A DNA stretch of 25,022 bases from Pezizomycotina sp. ARF18 (GCA_002224055.1 AZLU01000369.1:1-25022); one strand, 5' to 3'. Counted from the stretch's first letter, positions 11,064 through 20,162 are shown. The notes: generated by a model from the letters alone, not told the origin. Made by a program: numbers and translations.

Positions 11064-11129
11064 CCCACATTAAAAATCTGCCGATAAAGAAGCTACCCCG
11101 CACTTTAAATCAAATATATCTCTACTATT

Positions 11130-12260
11130 ACTTAACGAAATGCCGGGCGCTTAAGTATACGACTACGACCGAGTTTAGATCGCTACTTTATATAATTTTA
11201 AGGTACCTATTAAGGATATTATAGCGTATATCGATATTAGCTATAGTATCTATTAAATAATCGCTTAACGCTATAAAATAACCGATAAAATCTTTACCGA
11301 TAAGCGTTTAGGTAAGCGTTTAAAGCTTTAACGATATAAGATATAAAGTCGCTATAAAGCTTAGTACCCATATAGTTTAATAAATACTATTAAAAAATAA
11401 TATTTAATCTTATATTATAGCTTAAAAGCTCTACTTAACTATCGAAGCTTAGTTTAAACGATTAATCTTTAGTAAAGAGTATTATAATAATATAAAAATA
11501 GTATTTATAATATCGTATTTTAGCGATAAAGTACTATAAAAATAGGTATTAAACTAAGGTTAAAATTAGACGTAAATTAACTAATAATAAATACGCTAGT
11601 AAATATTTATAGCTATCGTTTAAAGCTTCTAAAACGTTTATTATAATATAAGATTATATATTTTATAGGGTTAAAGGCTCTTTATATCGATATCGTAAGT
11701 ATACGCTCGCTAAGTATATTAATTCTAAGGATTAATTAAAATAGAATACTGATTAGTATATAAAGAATATTTAATATCGTACTTTTTACTATATATTATA
11801 AGATTGGTAGATCTAATGTAGGGGTATTATTTATAGAGGACGGTACCGATATTTATTAAGTAAAGAGGGTTATAATATAGCTCGCCGAGAATAATATTAT
11901 ATAATTTAAATAGATCGTATATTTATTAGATTTAAATTTTCTTAAAAATCTATAGTATATTATTAAGGCCCGCTTTTATAAGAAATTTAGTTATTTACTA
12001 TCTACTAAATGGCCCTATGATAAAAATAAGCTTTAATAGCTATAAAAGCTAAGTAGGACGCTATTATAATTAATAAGATTAATATTTTTACCGATAGCTA
12101 GTCGGATCGTATTAAGGAATGTCTAGCGCGTCGCGGGCGGTTATATATACTATTAAACTCTTAATTTTTAATAGTTTATATATAGTCGAGTTTATTTATA
12201 ATATCGTTAGTTTATTAGTATTATTAATAGAGATATAGCTTATATAATTCTTATAGTTAT
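11130..12260 (+). pseudogene. Tc1/mariner transposase, inactivated by RIP
   Basis: The N-terminal part reads like a helix-turn-helix binding domain (FKVPIKDI-AYIDISYS, about 11200-11255). Near 11836-11841 is E-D-G, the second catalytic aspartate motif of this family. About 35 codons later, at about 11929-11953, the text L-L-D-L-N-F-L-K-N-L is the S-P-D-L-N-P-x-E-N-L box after RIP. The catalytic glutamate has become lysine (GAA to AAA after T). The spacing from aspartate to this residue leaves 34 residues between, as in DD34E Tc1 elements. The end IIKARFYKKF...KWPYDKNKL is a typical C-terminal region. Many in-frame TAA/TAG stops remove any function. Confidence 0.85.
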
Positions 12261-12285
12261 TTCTTAAAATTTGATTTAGTATAAT

Positions 12286-12312
12286 AAAACGAACTTCATT
12301 ATCACGTGATTG
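12286..12312 (-). repeat. Right terminal inverted repeat of the mariner element
   Basis: Ends ATCACGTGATTG before TA. Its reverse complement begins CAATCACGTGATAATGAAG. A second, inner inverted match (AAATCAAAT near 11105 and ATTTGATTT near 12270) suggests a longer, partly decayed terminal repeat. Confidence 0.88.
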
Positions 12313-12314
12313 TA

Positions 12315-13147
12315 CTATCTTGTAATCTCCACAAGCTCAGGTATTCTTATTGCTTGCATAACGACTTAAATCCGTATTAGGGTAAAGGTCTCGAGTTGGT
12401 TATATAAACCGTTCATATGCACAACCGTTTGGCTTCGGCAGGGTTTTCTCTGGGTATTTTGAAACGATTGCCAGTGGGTAAAACGAATACTGGACGGCTA
12501 CCGCGTTGGTGGCAAGGGCATTTCTGTGGTACAAAGGAATCTTGGCCATGGGATAAACTGGTGATTCTCCGTCCTGTCGAATATATCGGAATGTAAATTT
12601 TTCTTTTTGAAATCATATTTCCCTTGCCTGAAGTTATCAAGTAAACCTTTTCTCGATTCTGACTCTTTCTATCTCTACCGTGCTTTCACCACTTTTGTTT
12701 CCTTGCTTCTTGCAAGTTAGTGGATCAGACTGATATCCTCGGTTTCATGCTCTGACATCTAGACCTTTTTTCCGTTAAAGAATTATACAAGTGCTAATTC
12801 GGGATCGACTGCAAATTCTCCTTGCCTCGATTACAATAATATACCCCCAGAACAGTGATTTTTCCTTTCTTTTCTTTGCTTTTTGTTTTTTTCCCAAAAT
12901 AGAAAAGCGATCCCTGAGGCAATCTCTACAAGACTACATAAAATTATCCGTGGGGACTTGAACGAAAGAATAGTAAGTGCATCGCAGCTATATGGATGGA
13001 CGCGTTAAAGGCTAGCCGCAAGTCTCCGGGGCCCGGGAAGGTGGCAAAAGAGTTGCTGTATCTTCCCGAATTGAATCAGTCATCGAATTCTGCTTTCGAC
13101 ACAGGGTCTAATTGACTCGATGAGATCCATCCTTTAAAGCCATCAGT
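12315..13147. other. Intergenic, no gene recognised
   Basis: Normal dinucleotide composition resumes right after the mariner element. A 75-codon minus-strand frame at 12413-12640 has no supporting feature. At about 13110-13147 a diverged partial copy of the 51-bp repeat that follows may be present (GAGATCCATC versus GAGATCCACG). Confidence 0.5.
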
Positions 13148-13249
13148 TTGATAGGGGAAATCCACGTCCTTACCGATTCACAAAATATGGAACACAATTT
13201 GATAAAGGAGATCCACGGCCTTACCCACGCGCAAAACATTAAACACATA
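13148..13249 (+). repeat. Two-copy 51-bp tandem repeat with an open frame
   Basis: Units 13148-13198 and 13199-13249 agree at 38 of 51 positions by my count. Read on the plus strand they translate in one frame as LIGEIHVLTDSQNMEHN and LIKEIHGLTHAQNIKHI, two 17-residue repeats with leucine/isoleucine spacing like an amphipathic helix. The frame stops at a TAA near 13277 and has no ATG, so this is a fragment of a gene or a chance reading of a repeat. Confidence 0.6.
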
Positions 13250-13341
13250 TTACCAACAGAAACGCTTTCACAGCCATAAAAAGTAAAACGTCATCTAAGG
13301 ATCGAGTTAGTAAGGTTGGTTTGCTTTCTTATAGCCCTTTA

Positions 13342-15059
13342 ATGTCAGACCGGAAAGATCAAAAGTTACCTGGGATCCGACCTAAACCTTCGAAGCAAGT
13401 CGGGTTACCTTCGGCGCCCGCAAAGCGCTCTTTTAATCGGGATAAACACAAGGATCACAGGAGCATAAGAGCCTCAAAGAGGGTTTCAGTCGCATGTTTG
13501 CCCTGTCGGAGACGTAAAACTCGTTGAGTAAAGACAAATCCAAGCGATTTGCAGAGTGGTAGACTTTGTGCCCTGTCAATATTTATTTCCCGGCCACGAA
13601 CTAAGATATAGTACGATACTACTGAGTCCGATCGGCTGGTGAATACTTCGCTGATTATAATAATCTTTACATTTATAGTGCCGTAGTGACAGACCTTGCT
13701 CGGCCTGCCTCCATCGCCAAAGCGAATGTGACTTCGATTATCTTTCGGTAAGGCGACGCAGACGCCTTGTTGCCGGGGACACTGAACTGCTCAATAGCCC
13801 AAGTGACAGATTATTAAATCAATTGAGATAACTCTGACCTATTTAGAGGAGGCATACCTATCAGCAGTGGAAATGATCCACAAGGGGGCCTCCGCATGTT
13901 GTAGTGGGCTTCCTAGAAACTCAGGTTGATCAGCAGAAGTCAGGCGAGATGATGCAGGAATTTCACATTTCTGACGAAGTACTAGCAGCAGCATCCAAGA
14001 TGAAAGTTCACGCTTTACACATGATAGCTTTGACTAGGCCTTGGTTACTCTACCTCTAGTGCTCAGTCCCGATAGAAATGGCTGCGTTTACCTCCGGAGG
14101 GCAATCGTTCGGATCTGATATCGGCCAAATATCTCAGCATATGCCGCTTCATGCCAACGTTTCAACGATCCCAACGATAACCTCCACCCGCCGACAAGCA
14201 GGACATCTCACGGCTTTCCCTGTATGGCAATACACTGCGGGCCTGGCTCCATAAATATACTCGCGACGTCGGAAACGGAAGCCGAACCGGAACGTAGGGT
14301 CTCCAGGAAACTCTCCACACCGAATCCGTTAAGTTTTGGACGTCAAGTATTATTGACCCGGAAAGAAATTGCCTGTCTCTTCGATTTGTATCAGGATATT
14401 TGGGGAACACGTGTTTATTTTTTCATAGACTTCGATCTCTTTCTTCGCCATGTGGTACCTTATGTTATGGCCGGCGAAATCTTCTCTTGTGCGTTGGCAA
14501 ACGCCTTACTGGCCGTTAGCTGCGTACGTTCCTCAATATATATAGTAGTTGCGGCATACAGATCGTTTAATTTTATTTCTTTGCTTGAACGCCTTGTCGT
14601 CACGAGGTTATCTAGTTCTTCACCAAGAAGAAGTTCGCATTCGGCGATACATGCGAACCGGGAACACGTGGGGGAATACTTTATACAGGAAGCTACGGCA
14701 CAGGCTAAAACTGTTGGCTCCAACGTGCCTCACGACAGCTTAGGCGTATGCTGTCTCGCTCCCGCACACGGCTGCAGAGGGCGGCTCGGCTCATCCCGTC
14801 GGTATTGGCGCGATTACCTTGGCACGTTTTCGGAGCTAATCAAAGGATTCCCGCGGCGATCGCTGTGATTACTCTTGCTACAGGCATGGCGACACTGCAG
14901 GGAGGAACGGAGCAGATACAAGGACAATTTTGGCAGGCCTCAACCGGACCGCAGAGAGAAGCACAGGAGAATCACAGGGTGGGGGTACTAAGCGGTGAGA
15001 TCGATACGGATGGTTTAAGAATCCAGAGCAAAAAAAGGAGAGGTTTATGTCGATGCTAA
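13342..15059 (+). pseudogene. Zn(2)Cys(6) fungal transcription factor, frameshifted
   Basis: The ATG near 13342 opens MSDRKDQ and leads to the first half of the zinc cluster, C-L-P-C-R-R-R-K-T-R. An intron (13525-13678, acceptor TTTATAG) separates it from C-R-S-D-R-P-C-S-A-C-L-H-R-Q-S-E-C. Together these give C-x2-C-x6-C-x5-C-x2-C-x6-C with all six cysteines, the canonical DNA-binding cluster. The donor is off by one base (TGAGTAAAG after CGT). Later blocks include a basic linker RRRRRLVAGDTELLNSPSDR, VDQQKSGEMMQEFHISDEVL, and LFDLYQDIWGTRVYFFIDFD with ANALLAVSC, which resembles the start of the fungal-specific regulatory domain (about 14370-14520). Several one-base shifts break the frame (near 13830, 13900, 14270 and 14760), and the C-terminus is unclear. 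It may be an intact gene in reality. Such proteins bind CGG-containing promoters and often control nearby metabolic genes. Confidence 0.7.
13495..13729 (+). other. Zn2Cys6 DNA-binding domain split by an intron
   Basis: Cysteines fall at codons starting about 13495 and 13504 in the first exon and at 13679, 13697, 13706 and 13727 in the second. The intron lies exactly between the arginine and the third cysteine. No single continuous frame reveals the domain, so automated calls would see only half a zinc cluster. Confidence 0.75.
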
Positions 15060-15783
15060 TATATCTCGTTTTTTTTTTTTTTTTTTAATTTCCCTGCAAT
15101 TCTCACGTACTAACCATCCAAATCTGCCGACCCTGCTCAAAAAGCAGCATCTACTTGTCCGAAATAAATGCCCCGGGTGGCAAGAAACAGTACCGAAAGT
15201 TCCCGGTCTTCGGACGAAGAGATGGCTTCAGTTTCACATCACGAACGCCGAGGTGCCTGCTGATTTGGACATCCGAGCATCGAGCATCGGAAGTTCTCGA
15301 CATAGCCACGCTCCTAGAGGATGAGCTGGCTATGCACAATGGCACTTCCCAGCGACTTTTAGAGGATTGATGGGAGATTGAAAGGATATGACATCATCTC
15401 GCTTGCAGTTCGTGATAGGGACTTGTCGGAAGACAATCTAGAAATGCGCTTTGGACTGGAATTCGTTCGCGAGCAGACTCCAGCAGAGCAATAATGCGAT
15501 AGTCGTATACAACCAAATTGGGCTGTGAAGTTTGTTAACCTGATGCTGTAATTATAAGCAAATCGTGCCAATCTCACGACCGACCGTCAATAAAGTACTC
15601 CGCTTGCTATTGTATTATTCCTGTGACGCTGCGAAAATGAAGTAAATTTCGTCCGCCGATTGATCATAACTACATAAAGTAACTAATATCACAATATATC
15701 TAGCTTTATTTTCGTATATAATACCTACTACAGTCGGTTGACGACTCACCTCATGAAACACACGGCTTCTATTTGCTCTCCCT
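15060..15783. other. Intergenic with poly(T) and a weak reading frame
   Basis: It begins with an 18-nt T run (15069-15086). A 71-codon plus-strand frame at 15155-15370 (PGGKKQYRKFPVFGRRDGF...) could be a leftover of the transcription factor gene, but it carries no recognisable motif. The minus-strand gene that follows may extend into this stretch as far as a TAA at 15615-15617. Confidence 0.45.
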
Positions 15784-15796
15784 CCCCCCCCCCCCC
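15784..15796 (+). repeat. Poly(C) tract, 13 nt
   Basis: A run of 13 C lies at the 3' end of the minus-strand gene. A G homopolymer of this length in a coding frame (poly-glycine on the minus strand) makes the downstream frame unreadable with confidence. Confidence 0.75.
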
Positions 15797-16551
15797 TCCT
15801 TCCCCCACTCTCCTATTCTACCGTCCTGAACTCTATTCGAGCGCGAGCCATTCGGTGGCGAGGAGGGAGCGTGGACGCGGGCCTCACTTGACCCCTGCGT
15901 TACTTCTTCAAGGCTGAGCGCCGGCACTGCCGGGCACCTTTTAGCTGGTGGATTATTCTTGTAATCTCTTTTTCGAAGTTGGCAATTCGATTTTGAAGGT
16001 TCATCAATGCATTGCTAAGAGCGCGTCTTTTCGCTTTTCTCGCTTTGTGTTTGCCCCAAAACGAAATCTCAATGTTCTCCGGGTCGTTATGGGGTTCTAA
16101 TTATAAAGAGATTTAGTCGCGTAAATCCAGGCGAACGGGTTTCAATAATAAGTATCATACCTTATAAAGTTTGCCTGCCTTGCATTTCACCCTTTCTAAT
16201 GCTTGCCGCACTTGCGTATCAGTGAGCTTCAGCACCTCTAACTTACAGCCCTGGCTTCTAATATACTGATATAGATTATTCCTTGTTTGAGTGGCCTCGG
16301 CGTCGTTCGAGCCCGGTATTATACTAGGCCCAACGAGCCTCTCCCAAGCGTTCATAAACCCCTGAAGATTCCATTCATTATTTACCTTTGTCGATACTAT
16401 AAAGGCCTTAAGCTTAATTTCAGAAGGAAGGACTGAGGCATGGATACCAAGAGCCGTTACATATAAAATTATATATAACGGCTCTTGTTGCCCCTTAGTT
16501 TGTGTTGGGCGAGCCTTACGCGAGCCCCCGAGAGCCCCCGAGGCCGACCAT
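15784..16551 (-). CDS. Unknown basic, coiled-coil-like protein with one intron
   Basis: Exon 1 reads MVGLGGSRG, then KARPTQTKGQQEPLYIILYV, IHASVLPSEIKLKAFIVSTK, WNLQGFMNAWERLVGPSIIP, LYQYIRSQGCKLEVLKLTDT and VRQALERVKCKAGKLYK. The intron is 16097-16160 (GTATGATA...TAATTAG). Exon 2 reads NDPENIEISFWGKHKARKAK, MNLQNRIANFEKEITRIIHQ, and, after a further shift, LSLEEVTQGSSEARVHAPSS and PNGSRSNRVQDGRIGEWGK. Without that shift it would stop at 15900. Shifts are needed at about 16528 (G run), 16092 (C run on the minus strand) and 15930. Exon 2 is strongly basic, then heptad-like. The TA-foldback element lies about 200 bp upstream and a 40-bp palindrome inside exon 1, which hints at a repeat-associated gene. 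I do not recognise the family. Confidence 0.7.
16448..16487. repeat. 40-bp near-perfect palindrome inside a coding exon
   Basis: Arms CAAGAGCCGTTACATATAAA and ATTATATATAACGGCTCTTG pair at 18 of 20 positions with no loop. It lies within the frame QEPLYIILYVTALG of the minus-strand gene, so it is either an insertion footprint kept in frame or a strong RNA hairpin in the transcript. Confidence 0.75.
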
Positions 16552-16628
16552 TCCTAATTTAATGTTTTTTTCAATAAAAATTGGAATATCGAGTAAGTAT
16601 AAAGATTTGCCTTATTTGAGAAATCCTG

Positions 16629-16650
16629 ATATATATATATATATATATAT
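16629..16650. repeat. (AT)11 microsatellite
   Basis: Eleven AT units lie about 80 bp upstream of the ATG of the minus-strand gene at 16551, so they lie in its promoter or 5' leader. Confidence 0.85.
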
Positions 16651-16747
16651 TTTTATAAATTTATACATTCTCATTAGCAGAAAGTTTAAAGCTCGGAGAG
16701 GATCTGTGTTGACTAAATTATTGGTAGGATGGTCCCTTGCGTAATTA

Positions 16748-16830
16748 GATACTTCTATTTATATGGCTATCGCCCTTTCCGCGTAGGCGCGGCGCGGAAA
16801 GGAGCGATAAGCTATGTAAATAGAAGTATC
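16748..16830. mobile_element. 83-bp TA-flanked foldback (MITE-like) element
   Basis: GATACTTCTATTTATATGGC opens the left arm. The right arm is its reverse complement, ending GTAAATAGAAGTATC. About 36 bp pair on each side, with a few mismatches and one indel, around a short GC-rich loop (TAGGCGCGG). TA dinucleotides flank both ends (16746-16747 and 16831-16832), as left by Tc1/mariner insertion. It encodes nothing. It could be a solo terminal hairpin or a tiny MITE. Confidence 0.65.
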
Positions 16831-16843
16831 TATAGGTGAAGGG

Positions 16844-17178
16844 TTTTTTTTTTTTTTGTATTAGTCTTCGACCTGTAGACCCTCGCTTCGCTCGGGATAA
16901 TTCAACAATCAAATTGGATTATTTCCTTTTTTTTTTCGTTTTAGGTCTCACGAGTCACGAGCCGAGACTCACTTGGTCTACTTTCTCGCCTGCTAAGTAG
17001 TTGGTTGGGTTTGGGGAAGACGAAAGAATCGAAAGGTTTATAATTACGACTATTTTAAGTATAGTATACGAAGTTCTAGGCAATACTCATTAAAACAACC
17101 GCTATACGTAATAATACGGAAACGAAGATCCCAAGGGATAACAGATAGTGGCATTTGCCCGTGATACGGATACGACGT

Positions 17179-17209
<31 letters not shown>

Positions 17210-17335
17210 TCAGGCTCCTCTTTTAAAAACAAAACCTCTCCCTCTTGTGTTTCCTTATCGTAAATTTATCATAAACGCGCGAACCTCCTTAAACGTCCAA
17301 TAATTTTATCGCTGCTTTTTTTCTCTCTTTTTTTT
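16844..17335. other. Intergenic with homopolymer tracts and a small GC hairpin
   Basis: A 14-nt T run (16844-16857), a short inverted repeat CCCTCG-CTTCG-CTCGGG-like at about 16881-16897, and a 27-nt A run (17183-17209) are present. No reading frame is supported. The last part is the 3' side of the glucanase gene. Confidence 0.5.
17183..17209 (+). repeat. Poly(A) tract, 27 nt
   Basis: The longest homopolymer in the window, about 125 bp beyond the stop of the glucanase gene (a T run on its strand). Confidence 0.85.
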
Positions 17336-18492
17336 TTATGCAGCCAGGAAGAGCGCCAATCCCAAGACGGCAGCCATTGCAAAAGTCGTAGCCTTCGACA
17401 CCATCTGCGGCGCAGCGTCGTTCTTCTTGCCGCTACATTACCGCTTGTGGAATTCGTCGAGTTCTGCGGCGCCTGGTACGGGTTGAGTGTGTCGTTCGTG
17501 GAAACCTTAACGCTCGCGCAGCTCAAGCTGTAGAGCGGCTCGCTTTCCCCGGGACCCTTCGTAACGCCGAAGCTAGGCTTCGCACCCTCGTCTTCCAGCA
17601 GGTACCACCACGTGTGTACCTTCCCGATAACCCTGCACCCGACCTGCTGCCAGAACTTCTGCGCGTTTTCCACGCTGGGGACGGCGTCGCGAACCGTATC
17701 TCCCGAAACCGGCCAGCCGGCTTCCGTGATCCATACCTCCTTCTTGCGGTCGGTCGCGTTGAGGGTCTTCTGGAAGCCGTTGAAGAACAGGTTGCCACCC
17801 TGCGAGATGTCGTTTTCCAGCGTGTTTTCGAAGTATGGTAGGCGTCTAGTCCGATCCAATCTATTTCCTCAACGACAGGACCGGAGGCGTTGCTGTCGGC
17901 CCATATATCCGCCGTATCGACGTGTCCGATCTTTACGTTTTCGAGAGCGGTTCCGGAGAGGGACGATTTAACTTGCTTGATGTACTTTACGAGATCCGAC
18001 GCTTTCGCTCCCGGACCGGATTTGTTCGCGATACCCGTCGGACTCGAGCGGTATAAATCCTCACTGCCGACGGATAAACCGACGACCAAATCAGTGAATT
18101 TCTTGCCGTACTTCTTGATGGAATTCTTCAGGGCGGTTATTTCCTTGTTTACGTTCGCGTCGCCGGCGGAGCACCACATACCCAGCAGCAGGGTGGTGTT
18201 GGTGTCGATTGCGGCTTCGATGGCTTCGATGGGGTCTGTGTCCGTGCCGAACTGGATCATAGTGTACAGACGCGCGCTGGAGAATTTGAGGCCGTTGGAT
18301 AAGGCGAGTTTCTGAGCATTTTTGAAGTCGGTGGAGAAGTCGGTCTTCGTGCGGGCGGTCTGGTTCGGCCAGAAGGCGGCGTAGTTGAAACCGAGCGCGG
18401 CACCGGGTTGGTCGACGAGGAAGTCGTGTTTGAGCGGAGGCGGAGCTAGCCGCCAGGATGGAGAGGGAGAGTGGAAGGAGAGAGTACCGCAT
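17336..18492 (-). CDS. eglC: GPI-anchored GH17 glucan endo-1,3-beta-glucosidase (EglC-like)
   Basis: Intronless, about 385 codons. The order is a signal peptide (MRYSLLPLSLSILAASSASA), then GFNYAAFWPNQT, SSARLYTMIQFGTDT, LLLGMWCSAGD, the acid/base glutamate in LSVGSEDLYR (about residue 144), IGHVDTADIW, DWIGLDAYPYF, and the nucleophile glutamate in VWITEAGWPVSG (about residue 257). TWWYLLEDEG and PLYSLSC close the catalytic domain. A Ser/Thr/Asn-rich spacer (NSTNSTSGN) and a hydrophobic tail (MAAVLGLALFLAA, stop 17336-17338) complete a GPI-anchor arrangement. The family cleaves or remodels beta-1,3-glucan in the fungal wall. Three one-base shifts interrupt the frame: near 18428, at 17837-17838 (CC instead of CCC on the coding strand) and at 17429-17432 (GG for GGG). 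All motifs are intact on both sides, so I think the real gene is functional. A 19-nt A run (18510-18528) lies just upstream. Confidence 0.9.
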
Positions 18493-18509
18493 CTTCGCTT
18501 TTATGATGG

Positions 18510-18528
18510 AAAAAAAAAAAAAAAAAAA
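18510..18528 (+). promoter_or_regulatory. Poly(dA:dT) tract in the glucanase 5' region
   Basis: Nineteen A (T on the coding strand) start 18 nt upstream of the ATG at 18492. It would be a pyrimidine-rich leader in the transcript or a core promoter tract. Confidence 0.55.
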
Positions 18529-19635
18529 GGTTGTTTGAAGGAGCGACGGTAAATGGAAAGAAAAGGGATTTCTACAATCGAATCGCAGATTAATTATGAT
18601 TACAAGAAGTTTACAAGAAGTCTATATATTGTTTGTATCTACACCAACAATAATAATAAATAAAAAACGAAAGTTGTTTTACAAAGATTCTATCAGAAAA
18701 ATTAAAAAGGGGGGAAAGCGATCATTTTATAAATCCTCGTATTAGACAACCCCGTATTCCTCTTGACAAGGTCCCCACCCCTCGTGTTCGTCTCACAAAA
18801 TGCAAAATGCCGTTTTAAAATTGCAAAAAGGCTGAGATCTCGAAATCGGCGGATCATCCTGTTTTTTCCAGGGCGTCAATCCAATCCCTCGGCGGTAAGT
18901 GATGAGATGCACGCAACCTAGCCAAATGATACGAGGGTAGGCCGCCTCTTGGTAATAAATGTGAAACTCCTGTCCAACCGTCAACGAGCGTGGCCGTTGC
19001 TTGGCTTCTCCTGCCATGCATGGCCGTCGATCCTTCGCGATCCAAGATCTTTGAAAGCCTAAACAAGTCTACAGGACTATTTCCGGCCAAGAAAGGATTA
19101 CATGGTGAGCGACATTGCAGAAATGGCGAATTAACGAACCCCATGGGAAAATGCTATGTAAATCCTATCACATGCATAACAGAAGCCCGTCACTGCCTAT
19201 AATAATTTTTTAACACTTATTAGTATCTCCCCACTGCTTGAATACAGCAGATATTAAAGCACATTGCTCCCCATGTAACAGTCGCAAAACTGCGAAAAAA
19301 GCGGTTTTATACAGAAACATGACAGCCTACTCAGAGGTGGTGCGGACTATCGCCGCCGATGGAAATTCCACCCACGATCGAATCTCCTCTAGGACGATAT
19401 TTTGATCGAGTTTCAAGAACAGACCCGGAGAGTACAGGTTTTGAGCTTTTACAGATCGCCCAGTGATTCCAGAAGTTTTACATACGGGGAATATCCCAGC
19501 GCTATATGTCATTCTTTAGCTATTTTTGGTTTTACGCTTATGCCTAATTTTTTTGAGATGTCTCTTCGGAGGTCTCGCTTCGACGTTGAGTTCATAAGGC
19601 TGCTAGCGGGGTTGGCGTTGAAATAAGGCATTGTG

Positions 19636-19655
19636 CCGCCGGATAGCGCCGGCGG
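19636..19655. repeat. GC-rich hairpin
   Basis: CCGCCGG - ATAGCG - CCGGCGG: a 7-bp all-GC stem with a 6-nt loop in otherwise AT-rich sequence. Its function is unknown. Confidence 0.5.
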
Positions 19656-20019
19656 TTCATGGTCCATCGCCTTCAAAAATTATGATCGATCGATATTGCG
19701 ATTGGTATAAAAGAAAGTACCCTATTTTGAAATGGAACGGTGTCCCGTATCATCCATCGTTTCTTTCAATTTTCTCTCCCGAAGAAGGCTTGTCCAACCT
19801 TTTCATGCATGACAATTATTGTAATTCAGATGTTTTATACCAAGGACACGACGAGATCCTTAATCAACCGGTTCTATTAAATCTTCGTTTTGACAAATCT
19901 TATACATGAGAGCTTCTGTACCTTTCCTTAATTTTTTCTAATGATTATTGTATTGCGAAAGGGATGGAGTATAACTTGATGGAGTAGAGAAGGAATTACA
20001 CCGCGTTTATAATGAAGTG

Positions 20020-20045
20020 TTTTTTTTTTTTTTTTTTTTTTTTTT
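20020..20045 (+). repeat. Poly(T) tract, 26 nt
   Basis: An uninterrupted T run about 120 bp beyond the stop of the minus-strand gene at 20163-20913. Confidence 0.85.
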
Positions 20046-20162
20046 AATTAAACGATCTCTCGGGAAATATATAACCAGGAGCAAAAAGAAATCCCCGAGT
20101 TAAACCACCGAAACATGAAAAAAGAAGAATGCTATTAATTGCGCAATCAGAAATCCCAAATT

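Larger units (their letters stand above)
11037..12312 (+). mobile_element. RIP-degraded Tc1/mariner DNA transposon
   Basis: A 1276-bp element flanked by TA on both sides (11035-11036 and 12313-12314), the target duplication of this superfamily. Terminal inverted repeats of 27 bp match at 24 positions, and the three mismatches are all C/T or G/A in CpA or TpG context. The interior holds one transposase pseudogene in the same orientation. TpG and CpA are nearly absent from about 11120 to 12260 but reappear at both ends. Confidence 0.9.
18529..20162. other. Intergenic, weak frames only
   Basis: Between 18793 and 19144 the minus strand has two overlapping open frames of 74 and 96 codons. One reads QEFHIYYQEAAYPRIIWLGC, which looks protein-like but matches nothing I know and has no start or splice context. 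Plus-strand frames at 19402-19626 and 19631-19909 lack coding features. A GC hairpin (19636-19655) and a 26-nt T run (20020-20045) lie here. Confidence 0.45.

Noticed and set aside
10897-11103. 68-codon minus-strand frame
   Set aside because: It spans the end of the RIP-hit F-box frame and the left mariner terminus, so it cannot be a single ancestral gene.
12413-12640. 75-codon minus-strand frame
   Set aside because: No recognisable feature, and no start context or neighbouring exon.
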